Shown in pieces: positions 20,460 through 32,990 of a stretch of 64,000 nt of DNA (positions within the stretch are counted from its first letter, which is position 1; each line of letters starts with the position of its first letter). The stretch is taken from positions 1,198,052 to 1,262,051 of the forward strand of contig NC_091590.1 in NCBI RefSeq assembly GCF_042767895.1. Direction: 5' to 3'. This DNA comes from Penaeus vannamei (Eukaryota; Arthropoda; Malacostraca; Decapoda; Penaeidae). The translations under genes and the position numbers were made by a program. The notes under the pieces were generated by a model. That model saw nothing but the letters and a program-made list of their open reading frames with translations. It had not been told where the DNA came from and did no database searches.

Positions 20460-21444
20460 CCTACCACCATTGTCTAAAAGAGTTGATGGACAAGACCGAT
20501 GGAGGGGAGAGATGTATAGCACCTCACAAAGCCTGTGCCTACAGCTATATCATAATAGACAGACAAGGTGTAGTAGATAGTTTTCTATATCAAGGTGCTC
20601 TCGCTGCCACGCATTTTGTTGAGAATCAGTAACAAATGCGTGGACATGAAACTTTTAAGAAGACCAAAAGTGTGAGCTGTGCAACCAAAAAATTCCCCAC
20701 AACAAAAATACAGACACCACGACCATACTAAAAGATCGGATGAACTATATTGATGTCTATTACACTCGCTGTAACCTCCAGATGAAAAATCATCGCACAA
20801 CAATCCCCTGTCTGGCTCAATCACTTACCTCGGACCGATTCTGAAAGAAATACAAGCTAACACAAAACTAAACATCTTTGTGAAACAGGGGCTTCGATAT
20901 TACTCTGTGGAACTAAACAACCTGAAATTCCTCGATAGCTAGGCTTTTATGAACACAGGTCTGAGCTCTCTCGCCAAAACTCATAATGAAAGCAACCGCT
21001 CACTCGGGTACTCCAAACATATCTTGCACCATTTGTCAGACGAAGCCCAGTCATTGCTAATGGGAAAGGGTGTTTTTCCGTACGAGTTCTTGGATGACCT
21101 GAAAAAGCTCTAAGACACCAGCCTCCCTCTCAACGAAAAGATTTATAGCTCCCACACAGGTGAGACGGTTACGGTGGAGTATGCTCCTTCACTAAGTCTC
21201 GAATGCAGCCGGGTGTCGTACTTTAGGTGATTATTTAGAGTGCTACCTGAGGACGGATGTGGGTTTGCTAGCCGATGTGATTATGAAGTGGAGCTCTATG
21301 CTTGCTGAAAAGTACAATCTGGATCTAGTTAACTATGACAGCCTTCCCGGGTATGCAAATTCCTAAAAATGACAAAAACAAACCTTGAGCTTATATCCGA
21401 TCCAGAATTAGCTCTCAAAACTGAGCAATCTGTGAGAGGACTGA
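20460..21444 (+). pseudogene. Family B DNA polymerase (protein-primed type), 5' fragment
   Basis: Translation in several frames gives the exonuclease-side region: ERCIAPHKACAYSYIIIDRQ (about 20506-20565), ALAATHFVE, then LSDEAQSLLMGKGVF and FLDDLKKL near 21033-21110, and YLRTDVGLLADVI near 21244-21283, the third exonuclease motif of virus- and Polinton-type polymerases. It ends at about 21444 inside the residues before motif A and is fused to Penelope A. There are many frameshifts. Confidence 0.75.
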
Positions 21445-22262
21445 CGACCGTCACCACAAGACTTACAACGCCATGGTGGTTCATGAAGATGAAGCTGGAC
21501 ATCTACCGAACTGGTAGTTGAAGTTATCCATGAAGGATTGAACAAACAAAAGTGGTCATGGAAACTGCATACATCGCGACAGAGAATAATATAGACACCG
21601 CAGTGGGCAGATTTGTGCTATACACCACTCATCTCACGATGAGTGGTGGGTGGATTGCCTCCTCTCCAGGATTTTTTTCCCCACAAGATGCAGAGTGTCA
21701 AGAATCGACGTTGTTTCCTGATGGACTGCTTGGCTGAGTAAACGTTGCCACCTCCAGCTCCGAGCCAGTTCAAATCCGGCAAGCCCTGATGGAGCTTGGG
21801 TCTTCCTTCTGGAGGCCATTGGGACCCTGCAACATCGACTCTACGACCTCCGGAACGAGCTCGAGGCCGAACACCTTCCCCATGGGCTGGTCCTTCAATT
21901 ACAACAGGGAGATTAAGCTCAACAAGTCAAACATAAGGAGAAATTACACTATATGCAGAAAGAGCAGAAGGCGGAATTCTTTTATGAAACTAAACCTCAG
22001 AAAGAAGGCAAACATACTTATAAGATCAGACTCTGCGTCATTTTCTAATTTTCTTATATTGCCACCACGTAACGTTTCCCAGGTGATTAGCAGATACTTC
22101 AGCAACAGTGAAAATCGCCAGCACATCCGGTGAAAAGATACATGACATAATACGAGACAGGAAGCAGCCGAAAAACAATCCCAACAGTGCAGTATATCGC
22201 ATACTCTGCACCAGTTGCGATAAGGCATATTTTGGTGAGACGGGACTTAAATTCGACACCAA
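21445..22262 (+). pseudogene. Penelope A tandem junction plus C-terminal fragment, copy 2
   Basis: A copy of 2759-3645 starting mid GIY-YIG, passing the palindrome at 21628-21649 and the N-terminal region (21650-21960), and deleted straight into the connector and GIY-YIG (21975-22262, IHDIIRDRKQ and KAYFGETG in shifted frames). It begins a segmental duplication that continues through the inverted-repeat cassette and RTE to 26000. Confidence 0.75.
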
Positions 22263-22659
22263 AATACTAGTAAAAGGAAGATAGGAACACTCAAAACATG
22301 GCTGTTATTACGGTTTGGCAACTCGGTCTAGAAACGAACACACAAACACAAGGTTATACGCTCACATATCAGTACACAAAGTATACCAATATAGACAGGA
22401 GGCGTAAATGAAGGAATTCATTCAGCGGAATAGTGATTTTCATCGTCAGGAAACTTCCAAACAGGAGTAGTCAACGATGAATCTGTAATAACGCTTTGTT
22501 TGGAAAGACACTATTGCAAAAAGGAACGAGTGGGCTCGCTTTTCAACTCCGCCCATATATACTTTTATTGCTTTGTATTCTGACTTTATATTTTCGTGTT
22601 TTTATATAGTTTTGTCTTGTTTATTATTCTTTTTCATTATAGCCTTTTCTTATTATATT

Positions 22660-24115
22660 GACTTTTTCTTATTATTCTTTGTATTTCTTACTTTTCTCAG
22701 ATCATACATCAATATTGAGAGGGAACAAAAAAAAAAATTTATCCCCCCCCCAAAAAAAAAAAAAAAAAAAATTAGTACAAAGTATAATAAAACATTTCAG
22801 TTATTATGCACTTTACGGACACGTCTCACGTTCAGATCTATGTGAATTCAGAAGAGTTAATCCTCCTATCTTGCTTGTTCGCGATCGCCGGTTTTTCACG
22901 GGCCTCTTCGAAATTTCTCATGGTGAGCACTTCTTTCCAGCCTGCTCTCACGTCTTCCTCCTCTGCTTCTTTCTCTTTTTTCGCTCTTCCATGGCTTTTT
23001 TCTTCCTCGTTCTCTTCTTCCACCTGCGCTGCTTCCTCGGCGAAAAGGTCGTTCTCACTGTCGCTAAAATTATAATCAAATGCCTCATTTGTTGCTGGGG
23101 GAGGTTCTCTATCCTCTCTTTCCATCTCCTCCTTCCTTCATTTTTTCCTATTCCTCTTCGGAAGATGATTCTATAATAACCGTCTCATCCTCGTCGTCTT
23201 TTTGTTTATTCATGACCTCGATCCCACTGATGTTTGGAGAATTCGCACTGGGCAGAGGAGTTGAATTACGTTGCACTCGCTCTCGCTTTTGCCGCGCCAT
23301 GGATACCCCCTCTAGTATCATGAGGTTCTCTCTCTCTTCGCCTTTTTCAAGTGTTTCTTTGTTGATAAATTAGGCCCCTATTTCAGCGACGGGGTTTGCA
23401 GGACGACTCGCAATGATATTAGGAGACTTCACCCCTAGTAAGGACTCCAGCTTTTCTCAGAGTCGTCCTATTTCGGGGCAGAGGACGAGCAGCCACATAT
23501 ATTGATGTGTCCCAAACCCTGTCCCCGCAGGAGACCCTATTCGGCGCAGTCGGGGGAGGAACCTCCTATGAAGGATAGCACCTGAAGGGTATCTGAAGCG
23601 GTTGCGATCGCTTTTGCCCTGTCACTCGTATCAGAAAAGGATCAATAGCACTCCCACCCAGCCCTGTATCTAGTATACAGTATCACGATAACAGGGGCGG
23701 AAGGACACTGATCACCCTCCTCGTTAAACTGGTGCAAGACCGAGATGCCTCCCAAATTGGCACATTTCAGGGCGAATTAGCGTCCGTCGATCACACGACA
23801 CGCTTCTCTTTCTTCCACAGCAGCATAGGTCTAGAAGTCTGATGTCGGACCATATGAAATAGGAACTGAATTTATCAACAGAAATAAGCAAGAAAAGAGA
23901 ATGAAGAACTCTTCAGAATTCACATAGATCCAAAGCTAAGACGTGCATAATCAAAAATCTTTATTGTACTTTATACTAACGAAATGTTTTATTTGTGGGT
24001 GTTCTTTTGTTCTAATGAATATGAAGAGAATTTTTTTCCCCTCTCAATACTGATGTGTGATCTGAAAATACATAAAAAGAAAAAAAGTCAATATAAATAA
24101 GAAAAGACTATTTAA
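22660..24115 (-). mobile_element. Inverted-repeat cassette, paralogue of 4017-5535
   Basis: Left arm about 22660-22860 and right arm about 23890-24115 are mutual reverse complements with differences. The interior includes the minus-strand acidic ORF at 22838-23125 and a broken upstream remnant at 23370-23800. It is diverged from the first copy by substitutions and indels, so it is a true paralogue, unlike the identical 27082-28537. Confidence 0.6.
22838..23125 (-). CDS. Acidic Glu-rich ORF, paralogue
   Basis: Ninety-five codons aligned end to end with 4224-4511 and in frame. One codon is lost near the start (PPATNEAF versus PPATNDEAF) and one gained in the Glu-rich region. Length is preserved despite indels. 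Indels that keep frame hint at past constraint, but low complexity weakens this. The function is unknown. Confidence 0.4.
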   Translation of the reverse strand: MEREDREPPPATNEAFDYNFSDSENDLFAEEAAQVEEENEEEKSHGRAKKEKEAEEEDVRAGWKEVLTMRNFEEAREKPAIANKQDRRINSSEFT

Positions 24116-24129
24116 ATAAGTAAAATAAA

Positions 24130-24132
24130 TAA

Positions 24133-24203
<71 letters not shown>

Positions 24204-24211
24204 TATAAACG
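24130..24211. repeat. (AT)n microsatellite
   Basis: An AT tract interrupted by one ATGT, next to the RTE leader as at 5537-5577. Its identical duplicate is at 28552-28633. Confidence 0.95.
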
Positions 24212-25270
24212 ACAGTATCTGGCAATGAGTAAGAGCGGAGTCGTTGGTTTGATCCGTGACATTAAGTGCTAATATTTCGTGTCCAAAGTGATCTGTGATT
24301 GTGTTACATAAAGAAAAAATTGTGAATGTATTGAGCATATAATCCAACCAAAATAGAAATAATAATTCATCTGATAACCTTAGGTTTATAAAATGTATTA
24401 TCGGACCTTACGTACGCGGGCCTTTTAAACGAACAGGAGTGCCAGAAAGTGCCAACTAGGAATACTAGGACTCATTACAGTGTTAGATTTCATAAGTTCA
24501 TCGAGAGTTCAATATTCAGAATCAGTGAAAAGAAAAATAATAATAATAATTTCCTCACAGGAAAAGTATACCAAAATTCGAAAGCATTAGGAAATGATAA
24601 GCAACACCTGTGCCACAGGTCGCCGAGTAACAGTGCCAACCGGGCGGGCATTACAGTTTCCACTCAAGTAGGTTTGCTAAGGAACAGTCAACGGCCAGTA
24701 TGTAAGTACAGTACATCACAGAATCAGGTAGGTTTAAATATGATTCCCATAAAGCGTAAAGTATCATCTGCCATTCGATAGAAGAAACGCCAGATAAACC
24801 AAGTATTAATGAAGCGTAATTCAAGCATTGGCACCGCAGATGAGCGCCAGACGCCGACCCCATGACCTGTGGTCAGCCGAGGCCGCACCCCGTTAGGCTT
24901 AACAACAGCTAAGGAATGCGACGCATTCGCATATGCGTGGGAATGAGCATATGCGTAGTACTGAGAGCATGTGTGGGAATAAATATGTCTGCATCAGGTG
25001 CACATACGCACAAGTGAAGTTAACAAATAAAATAAAATAAAATCACACATATATGCACTTCTGATACTTAAGCCCAGCTCACGGGAGTATACCCTGGTGT
25101 AGTGAGCGGGCCGTGCATTGCCGCCCTTAAGTCCACACCAGGTAGGACCAAACCTGCTGGGGGGACTTATCAATGGCATTCCGGATAAATTACTCCCTCT
25201 CCCACCAAGATACACCTAAGCCAGTAGGTGGGAGGTAAATCGGCTGTCCACCTCCCAATATAAAATCCAT
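24212..25270 (+). mobile_element. RTE leader, copy 3
   Basis: It matches 5577-6637 block for block, without the ~1-kb TG/TA insertion. It leads into an endonuclease fragment. Confidence 0.7.
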
Positions 25271-26000
25271 GAACATACAAAGAAAAGGCCCTCATTCCCC
25301 GGAGGCGAAGGAGCCCCTGGTTACGGCGGCGATCAGGATCGCTCCAGAGCAGAGGGTGCTAAAAATATCCGGGTACAGACAGGCCGCCCCACGTTGATGA
25401 ACCTCTGCACATACAATATAAGGACCATGAGACCTGAATCCGACTTACTAGCTTTACTGGAGGAACTCTCTTCCATTAAATGGGATGTAGTAGGACTCTG
25501 CGAAGTTAGAAGACTAGGCCAAGAGCAGTAGTTAATAAATGATGGACACGTGCTATATTGGAGAGGAAAACCTCAGGGTAGCAAACAGGAATTAGGGGTA
25601 GGGCTCTTAATACACAAACTCTTAGAAAAGAACATCGTAGAATTCTATAGTGTAAGCGAAAGAGTGGCTTCTGTAACAATAAAACTAAACAATAGGTACA
25701 ACTTAAAAATTATTCGTCTATGCTCCAACCTGCAGCCACAGTGGTGAAGAAATAGAGAGCTTCTATGAAGATGTTCATTTAGCCAGCGAGAGAATAAAAA
25801 CCCATTTCACAATAATAATGGGAGATTTTAATGCCAAAATAGGTAAAAAGACAGAGGGAGAAACCGCAGAACGAGACGGGACAAATGCTAGTTGACTTTG
25901 CGGAGGCTCGATCACTCAATATCATGAATACATTCTTCGAAAAAAGACTAGAACGGAAGTGGACATGGAAGTCGCCTTCTGACGTCAAAAACGAAACTGA
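25271..26000 (+). pseudogene. RTE endonuclease fragment cut by the gap
   Basis: The endonuclease N-part is in the frame of 6638, with a TAG near 25529, a frameshift near 25712 and a TAG near 25745. GDFNAKIGKK is readable near 25822. The sequence stops at the gap, and the same sequence continues at 30422 in the duplicate, showing what lies beyond. Confidence 0.85.
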
Positions 26001-26500
26001 NNNNNNNNNNNNNNNNNNNNNNNNNNNNNNNNNNNNNNNNNNNNNNNNNNNNNNNNNNNNNNNNNNNNNNNNNNNNNNNNNNNNNNNNNNNNNNNNNNNN
26101 NNNNNNNNNNNNNNNNNNNNNNNNNNNNNNNNNNNNNNNNNNNNNNNNNNNNNNNNNNNNNNNNNNNNNNNNNNNNNNNNNNNNNNNNNNNNNNNNNNNN
26201 NNNNNNNNNNNNNNNNNNNNNNNNNNNNNNNNNNNNNNNNNNNNNNNNNNNNNNNNNNNNNNNNNNNNNNNNNNNNNNNNNNNNNNNNNNNNNNNNNNNN
26301 NNNNNNNNNNNNNNNNNNNNNNNNNNNNNNNNNNNNNNNNNNNNNNNNNNNNNNNNNNNNNNNNNNNNNNNNNNNNNNNNNNNNNNNNNNNNNNNNNNNN
26401 NNNNNNNNNNNNNNNNNNNNNNNNNNNNNNNNNNNNNNNNNNNNNNNNNNNNNNNNNNNNNNNNNNNNNNNNNNNNNNNNNNNNNNNNNNNNNNNNNNNN
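26001..26500. other. Assembly gap (500 N)
   Basis: Exactly 500 N, as at 9776-10275. It is flanked by the two ends of an identical 3.9-kb overlap, so its true length is probably negative. Confidence 0.98.
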
Positions 26501-28554
26501 CCAGGTGATTAGCAGATACTTCAGCAACAGTGAAAATCGCCAGCACATCCGGTGAAAAGATACATGACATAATACGAGACAGGAAGCAGCCGAAAAACAA
26601 TCCCAACAGTGCAGTATATCGCATACTCTGCACCAGTTGCGATAAGGCATATTTTGGTGAGACGGGACTTAAATTCGACACCAAAATACTAGTAAAAGGA
26701 AGATAGGAACACTCAAAACATGGCTGTTATTACGGTTTGGCAACTCGGTCTAGAAACGAACACACAAACACAAGGTTATACGCTCACATATCAGTACACA
26801 AAGTATACCAATATAGACAGGAGGCGTAAATGAAGGAATTCATTCAGCGGAATAGTGATTTTCATCGTCAGGAAACTTCCAAACAGGAGTAGTCAACGAT
26901 GAATCTGTAATAACGCTTTGTTTGGAAAGACACTATTGCAAAAAGGAACGAGTGGGCTCGCTTTTCAACTCCGCCCATATATACTTTTATTGCTTTGTAT
27001 TCTGACTTTATATTTTCGTGTTTTTATATAGTTTTGTCTTGTTTATTATTCTTTTTCATTATAGCCTTTTCTTATTATATTGACTTTTTCTTATTATTCT
27101 TTGTATTTCTTACTTTTCTCAGATCATACATCAATATTGAGAGGGAACAAAAAAAAAAATTTATCCCCCCCCCAAAAAAAAAAAAAAAAAAAATTAGTAC
27201 AAAGTATAATAAAACATTTCAGTTATTATGCACTTTACGGACACGTCTCACGTTCAGATCTATGTGAATTCAGAAGAGTTAATCCTCCTATCTTGCTTGT
27301 TCGCGATCGCCGGTTTTTCACGGGCCTCTTCGAAATTTCTCATGGTGAGCACTTCTTTCCAGCCTGCTCTCACGTCTTCCTCCTCTGCTTCTTTCTCTTT
27401 TTTCGCTCTTCCATGGCTTTTTTCTTCCTCGTTCTCTTCTTCCACCTGCGCTGCTTCCTCGGCGAAAAGGTCGTTCTCACTGTCGCTAAAATTATAATCA
27501 AATGCCTCATTTGTTGCTGGGGGAGGTTCTCTATCCTCTCTTTCCATCTCCTCCTTCCTTCATTTTTTCCTATTCCTCTTCGGAAGATGATTCTATAATA
27601 ACCGTCTCATCCTCGTCGTCTTTTTGTTTATTCATGACCTCGATCCCACTGATGTTTGGAGAATTCGCACTGGGCAGAGGAGTTGAATTACGTTGCACTC
27701 GCTCTCGCTTTTGCCGCGCCATGGATACCCCCTCTAGTATCATGAGGTTCTCTCTCTCTTCGCCTTTTTCAAGTGTTTCTTTGTTGATAAATTAGGCCCC
27801 TATTTCAGCGACGGGGTTTGCAGGACGACTCGCAATGATATTAGGAGACTTCACCCCTAGTAAGGACTCCAGCTTTTCTCAGAGTCGTCCTATTTCGGGG
27901 CAGAGGACGAGCAGCCACATATATTGATGTGTCCCAAACCCTGTCCCCGCAGGAGACCCTATTCGGCGCAGTCGGGGGAGGAACCTCCTATGAAGGATAG
28001 CACCTGAAGGGTATCTGAAGCGGTTGCGATCGCTTTTGCCCTGTCACTCGTATCAGAAAAGGATCAATAGCACTCCCACCCAGCCCTGTATCTAGTATAC
28101 AGTATCACGATAACAGGGGCGGAAGGACACTGATCACCCTCCTCGTTAAACTGGTGCAAGACCGAGATGCCTCCCAAATTGGCACATTTCAGGGCGAATT
28201 AGCGTCCGTCGATCACACGACACGCTTCTCTTTCTTCCACAGCAGCATAGGTCTAGAAGTCTGATGTCGGACCATATGAAATAGGAACTGAATTTATCAA
28301 CAGAAATAAGCAAGAAAAGAGAATGAAGAACTCTTCAGAATTCACATAGATCCAAAGCTAAGACGTGCATAATCAAAAATCTTTATTGTACTTTATACTA
28401 ACGAAATGTTTTATTTGTGGGTGTTCTTTTGTTCTAATGAATATGAAGAGAATTTTTTTCCCCTCTCAATACTGATGTGTGATCTGAAAATACATAAAAA
28501 GAAAAAAAGTCAATATAAATAAGAAAAGACTATTTAAATAAGTAAAATAAATAA

Positions 28555-28625
<71 letters not shown>

Positions 28626-29692
28626 TATAAACGACAGTATCTGGCAATGAGTAAGAGCGGAGTCGTTGGTTTGATCCGTGACATTAAGTGCTAATATTTC
28701 GTGTCCAAAGTGATCTGTGATTGTGTTACATAAAGAAAAAATTGTGAATGTATTGAGCATATAATCCAACCAAAATAGAAATAATAATTCATCTGATAAC
28801 CTTAGGTTTATAAAATGTATTATCGGACCTTACGTACGCGGGCCTTTTAAACGAACAGGAGTGCCAGAAAGTGCCAACTAGGAATACTAGGACTCATTAC
28901 AGTGTTAGATTTCATAAGTTCATCGAGAGTTCAATATTCAGAATCAGTGAAAAGAAAAATAATAATAATAATTTCCTCACAGGAAAAGTATACCAAAATT
29001 CGAAAGCATTAGGAAATGATAAGCAACACCTGTGCCACAGGTCGCCGAGTAACAGTGCCAACCGGGCGGGCATTACAGTTTCCACTCAAGTAGGTTTGCT
29101 AAGGAACAGTCAACGGCCAGTATGTAAGTACAGTACATCACAGAATCAGGTAGGTTTAAATATGATTCCCATAAAGCGTAAAGTATCATCTGCCATTCGA
29201 TAGAAGAAACGCCAGATAAACCAAGTATTAATGAAGCGTAATTCAAGCATTGGCACCGCAGATGAGCGCCAGACGCCGACCCCATGACCTGTGGTCAGCC
29301 GAGGCCGCACCCCGTTAGGCTTAACAACAGCTAAGGAATGCGACGCATTCGCATATGCGTGGGAATGAGCATATGCGTAGTACTGAGAGCATGTGTGGGA
29401 ATAAATATGTCTGCATCAGGTGCACATACGCACAAGTGAAGTTAACAAATAAAATAAAATAAAATCACACATATATGCACTTCTGATACTTAAGCCCAGC
29501 TCACGGGAGTATACCCTGGTGTAGTGAGCGGGCCGTGCATTGCCGCCCTTAAGTCCACACCAGGTAGGACCAAACCTGCTGGGGGGACTTATCAATGGCA
29601 TTCCGGATAAATTACTCCCTCTCCCACCAAGATACACCTAAGCCAGTAGGTGGGAGGTAAATCGGCTGTCCACCTCCCAATATAAAATCCAT
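26501..29692. repeat. Probable artefactual second copy of 22079-25270
   Basis: It contains the end of Penelope A (26501-26684), the inverted-repeat cassette (27082-28537, acidic ORF 27260-27547 on the minus strand), the AT tract and the RTE leader, all identical to the sequence 4,422 bases upstream. It should be read as the same locus until shown otherwise. Confidence 0.85.
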
Positions 29693-31074
29693 GAACATAC
29701 AAAGAAAAGGCCCTCATTCCCCGGAGGCGAAGGAGCCCCTGGTTACGGCGGCGATCAGGATCGCTCCAGAGCAGAGGGTGCTAAAAATATCCGGGTACAG
29801 ACAGGCCGCCCCACGTTGATGAACCTCTGCACATACAATATAAGGACCATGAGACCTGAATCCGACTTACTAGCTTTACTGGAGGAACTCTCTTCCATTA
29901 AATGGGATGTAGTAGGACTCTGCGAAGTTAGAAGACTAGGCCAAGAGCAGTAGTTAATAAATGATGGACACGTGCTATATTGGAGAGGAAAACCTCAGGG
30001 TAGCAAACAGGAATTAGGGGTAGGGCTCTTAATACACAAACTCTTAGAAAAGAACATCGTAGAATTCTATAGTGTAAGCGAAAGAGTGGCTTCTGTAACA
30101 ATAAAACTAAACAATAGGTACAACTTAAAAATTATTCGTCTATGCTCCAACCTGCAGCCACAGTGGTGAAGAAATAGAGAGCTTCTATGAAGATGTTCAT
30201 TTAGCCAGCGAGAGAATAAAAACCCATTTCACAATAATAATGGGAGATTTTAATGCCAAAATAGGTAAAAAGACAGAGGGAGAAACCGCAGAACGAGACG
30301 GGACAAATGCTAGTTGACTTTGCGGAGGCTCGATCACTCAATATCATGAATACATTCTTCGAAAAAAGACTAGAACGGAAGTGGACATGGAAGTCGCCTT
30401 CTGACGTCAAAAACGAAACTGACTTCATAATTTCAAATAGGCATGATATAATAAAAAATGTAGAAGTTATCAATAAAGTACATGTTGGCAGCGACCAGAG
30501 AATGGCGAGAGGCAAAATTAAAATACACCTCAGAAGGGAAAGGACCAAATACGTAAACCACAGCCAAGTTTAGCTAACTTGAAGATCAGATCAACAGAAT
30601 TTAGCCTAAACATCCAAAACAGATATTCACTCCTCCGCGACGAAGATCTCAACATCGACCAAATTAATAACCAGTTCAATGACATACTAAAGGAAGCTGC
30701 ACTCGAAGTAGGCGGCAAGAACAAGCAAAGCTCCAACAAGCTCTCGGTAGAAACTAAACAGCTTATGCAAAAACGTAGACATGAAAGTATCGTCAAACAG
30801 GGACAAGATAGAATTAGTTGAACTAACAAAGACCATAAATAAAAAGAAGAGGGAAGATGTACGGAAATTCAATACTCAAATAATAAATGAAGCAGTGATT
30901 TCAGGTACCAACATGAAAGCAGCTAAAAGAAGACTAGGAATAGGGAGAAATCAAATGTATGCAATTAAGAAACCAGACGGAGAAGTAACACATAACAAGA
31001 ATGAAATCTAAGTAGTGGAAGACTTTTACAGGGATCTATACAACTCAAACGAACAGCCACAAATAGAAGCAAAC
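29693..31074 (+). pseudogene. RTE fragment 3: endonuclease and linker, RT lost
   Basis: Identical to 25271-26000 up to 30422, then unique to 31074. The long minus-strand frame is a shadow. Plus-strand pieces at 30307-30573 and 30579-31011 carry LNIMNTFFEKRLERKWTWK and later MYAIKKPDGEVTH. The RTE part ends after QPQIEAN, the same breakpoint as at 13164 and 38725. Confidence 0.8.
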
Positions 31075-31195
31075 GGTCGTCGAGCCTGCTTCGAGATCTT
31101 CAATTCTTTCTTCCCCGATCATCTTCTTGAGAAGATCGTCGATGAGACGAATCGGTAAGCATCTGCCATTGTTTCTTGTGTTCTAATTGGAAAGT
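31075..31195 (+). repeat. Recurring RTE/Penelope B linker, copy 2
   Basis: Matches 13165-13265, including the inverted repeat around GATCATCTT and AAGATCGTC. Confidence 0.6.
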
Positions 31196-31830
31196 GTGGT
31201 TCCTAGAGACTGAAGTTACCTGTGTAATTCTTTCATAAAACACAAATACCCCAAAGGTCTCCTGCTGAACCTCAGAAAAAAGACGAATAACGAATATACA
31301 AGATCCAACCCTGCAATACCTTCTAATTTTCTCATATTACCTCCATGTAATCTCTCCCAGACGATCAGCAAATACTTTGACAATACAATGAACATCGCCA
31401 GCACATCCGGGGAAAAGATACATGACCTAATACAAGAAAAGAAAAAGAAAGGCAACCCCAACAGTGCGGTATATCGCATACCCTGCAGCTGTTGCGATAA
31501 GGCATACTATGGTGAAACGGGACGAGGTTTCAACACCAGGATCAACGAACATCGCGCCGACGTCCGTCACCATAGAACTTCCAACAACATGGTGGTTCAT
31601 GTAGATGAAGTTGGACATCTACCGAACTAGAAAGAAGCTGAAATAATCCATGAAGGATTAAATAAATACAAAAGGAAGGTCATGGAAGCTGCATACATTG
31701 TGACAGAAAAATATGAACACTATCGGGTAGACTCATACTATCCAAGGTCGCGGCAGCAATTATGCATACAACGAGCATGAGGTCACGGTCATCAGGTGAT
31801 TCATCTGCTCCCATGCGATATAAATATGCT
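31196..31830 (+). pseudogene. Penelope-like B connector and GIY-YIG, copy 3 (best GIY-YIG)
   Basis: A single 80-codon frame (31388-31630) reads through the core: TSGEKIHDLIQEKK, then AVYRIPCSCCDKAYYGETG, RINEHRADVRHHRTSN and VVHVDEVGHLPN. The Tyr, the CxxC-type Cys pair preceding KAYYGETG, and the EH pair are those of Penelope GIY-YIG nucleases. It then ends at a TAG where other copies have Trp. The RT is absent. The C-terminal tail to about 31800 is frameshifted. Confidence 0.8.
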
Positions 31831-32331
31831 GTGTTTTCTCCCAAATGTATGTATTTCTAAGATATAATCGAAACTGGTTAAATAAATCTCTTGTATTGCG
31901 AAGATATTCGTTCAATATCTTTCCATATTTGTCAACATGTTCATATCGACAAGGATTACAAGATTTTTGTATAGAAACTTTAGAATGTCTCGGTGTGAGT
32001 GATTTTATATATATATAAAAAAAAAATCACTTAGTAAAAGGGAATGTGAGCGAATGTTTTGAGGGTAGGGAATTAACGGATCCTACCCCCCCTCCCCTCC
32101 TCCTCTCCTCTATGCATTTTCGGAGTCGGGAATGGTGGAAGGACCTACTGAATCTCTGATCATGTAAAAAGGGCGGTCGAATCTGAAGGGCGACTTTCTC
32201 AAGCATACCAAGATAGAGTACATTTACTAAGGGTATCTCGCTTCCAGGTAAATTTCTATGAGTTAATCGTATAAAAACTTGTTTGGCTTTCATTATATGA
32301 ACATTTGTGATATTTTGTTTTTAAATGTTGA
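31831..32331 (+). other. Decayed upstream region of SIM-like gene, copy C
   Basis: Corresponds to 17191-17759: Cys-rich ORF lost, pyrimidine tract near 32085-32110, TATA region mutated (GTAAAAAGGGCGG), exon-1-like segment ending at a GGTAAATT donor near 32246. No clean exon 1 can be called. Confidence 0.45.
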
Positions 32332-32990
32332 TGGGGAATCAATAAGTATTATTTATTCAAAGGTGTTACTGTTCGAAGTACAATCGCCATTTTTCATTGG
32401 GATGGATCTTTGAACGAATTCAACCTTTGCAAAGGTGAGTATCTGAAGCCTTGAATTTTATTAGACCTACGTATTTTTACGTAGCTTTTGAGGACGGTAC
32501 CGATGCCTGCGTTATTGTCTTGCATAAACAGTGCGCGCGTTCACAATCAACATTATCCCCGAGAAAAAGAAGGGTACTCGGATCGTCATTCTCTCCGGTG
32601 GAAGCCAGCACCTCCGGGATGGCAGCGGAGAGAGCTGGCACTTTCGTGGAACCAGAGGAGAGAACAGACCCACCATTGCCTGTACACCGAGGTGTGTCAC
32701 CCTGTTACATACCCCCTGAGAGGGTCGAGCCCTGCTCTCGCGTTGTTTTGCCTGCCGTGAGCCCCATCTCCCCTGCATACCATCCCGCGGGAATTAGAGA
32801 AGCTATTCCGTTTGTGGACATTTCGAGCGATAATGAAGAAGAGATTGGGGTGGCTGCGGAAGGATGTTCCTCTCCTGTATCGCCGTCTCTTTCAGATGAG
32901 AGCCCACTCATAGAAATTTCGAGTGGCGATTCTATCCAAATTATATCCCCTTGTGCATCGCCCACACTGAATTTGGGTCTAACAAAATAA
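32332..32990 (+). CDS. Spliced NLS/SIM-like protein gene, best copy
   Basis: Exon 2 is open from 32332 to 32434 and ends in phase 1 at AAAG/GTGAGT. A 50-base intron (32435-32484) ends TTTTTACGTAG. Exon 3 runs 32485-32990. Together they give about 202 codons without a stop. Order of features: a hydrophobic-aromatic segment with VRSTIAIFHWDGSLNEF; AFEDGTDACVIVLHKQCAR across the splice; basic PRKRRV (32559-32576), NLS-like; a Pro/Ser-rich middle; FVDISSDNEEE (about 32811-32846); PLIEISSGDSIQII (about 32904-32947); C-terminal LNLGLTK. The two hydrophobic cores followed by Ser/Asp/Glu look like SUMO-interaction motifs. No RING, zinc finger or enzymatic motif is seen, and the true 5' exon is uncertain. 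It lies downstream of a Penelope GIY-YIG fragment here, but downstream of a packaging ATPase in copies D and E. Confidence 0.55.

Larger units (their letters stand above)
22079..26000. repeat. 3,922-base segment duplicated at 26501-30422
   Basis: Every checked position equals the position 4,422 bases later, including homopolymers (A11, C9, A20 near 22727-22771) and the long AT tract. The copies end exactly at the two borders of the N gap. This is the signature of an unmerged contig overlap. Confidence 0.9.
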
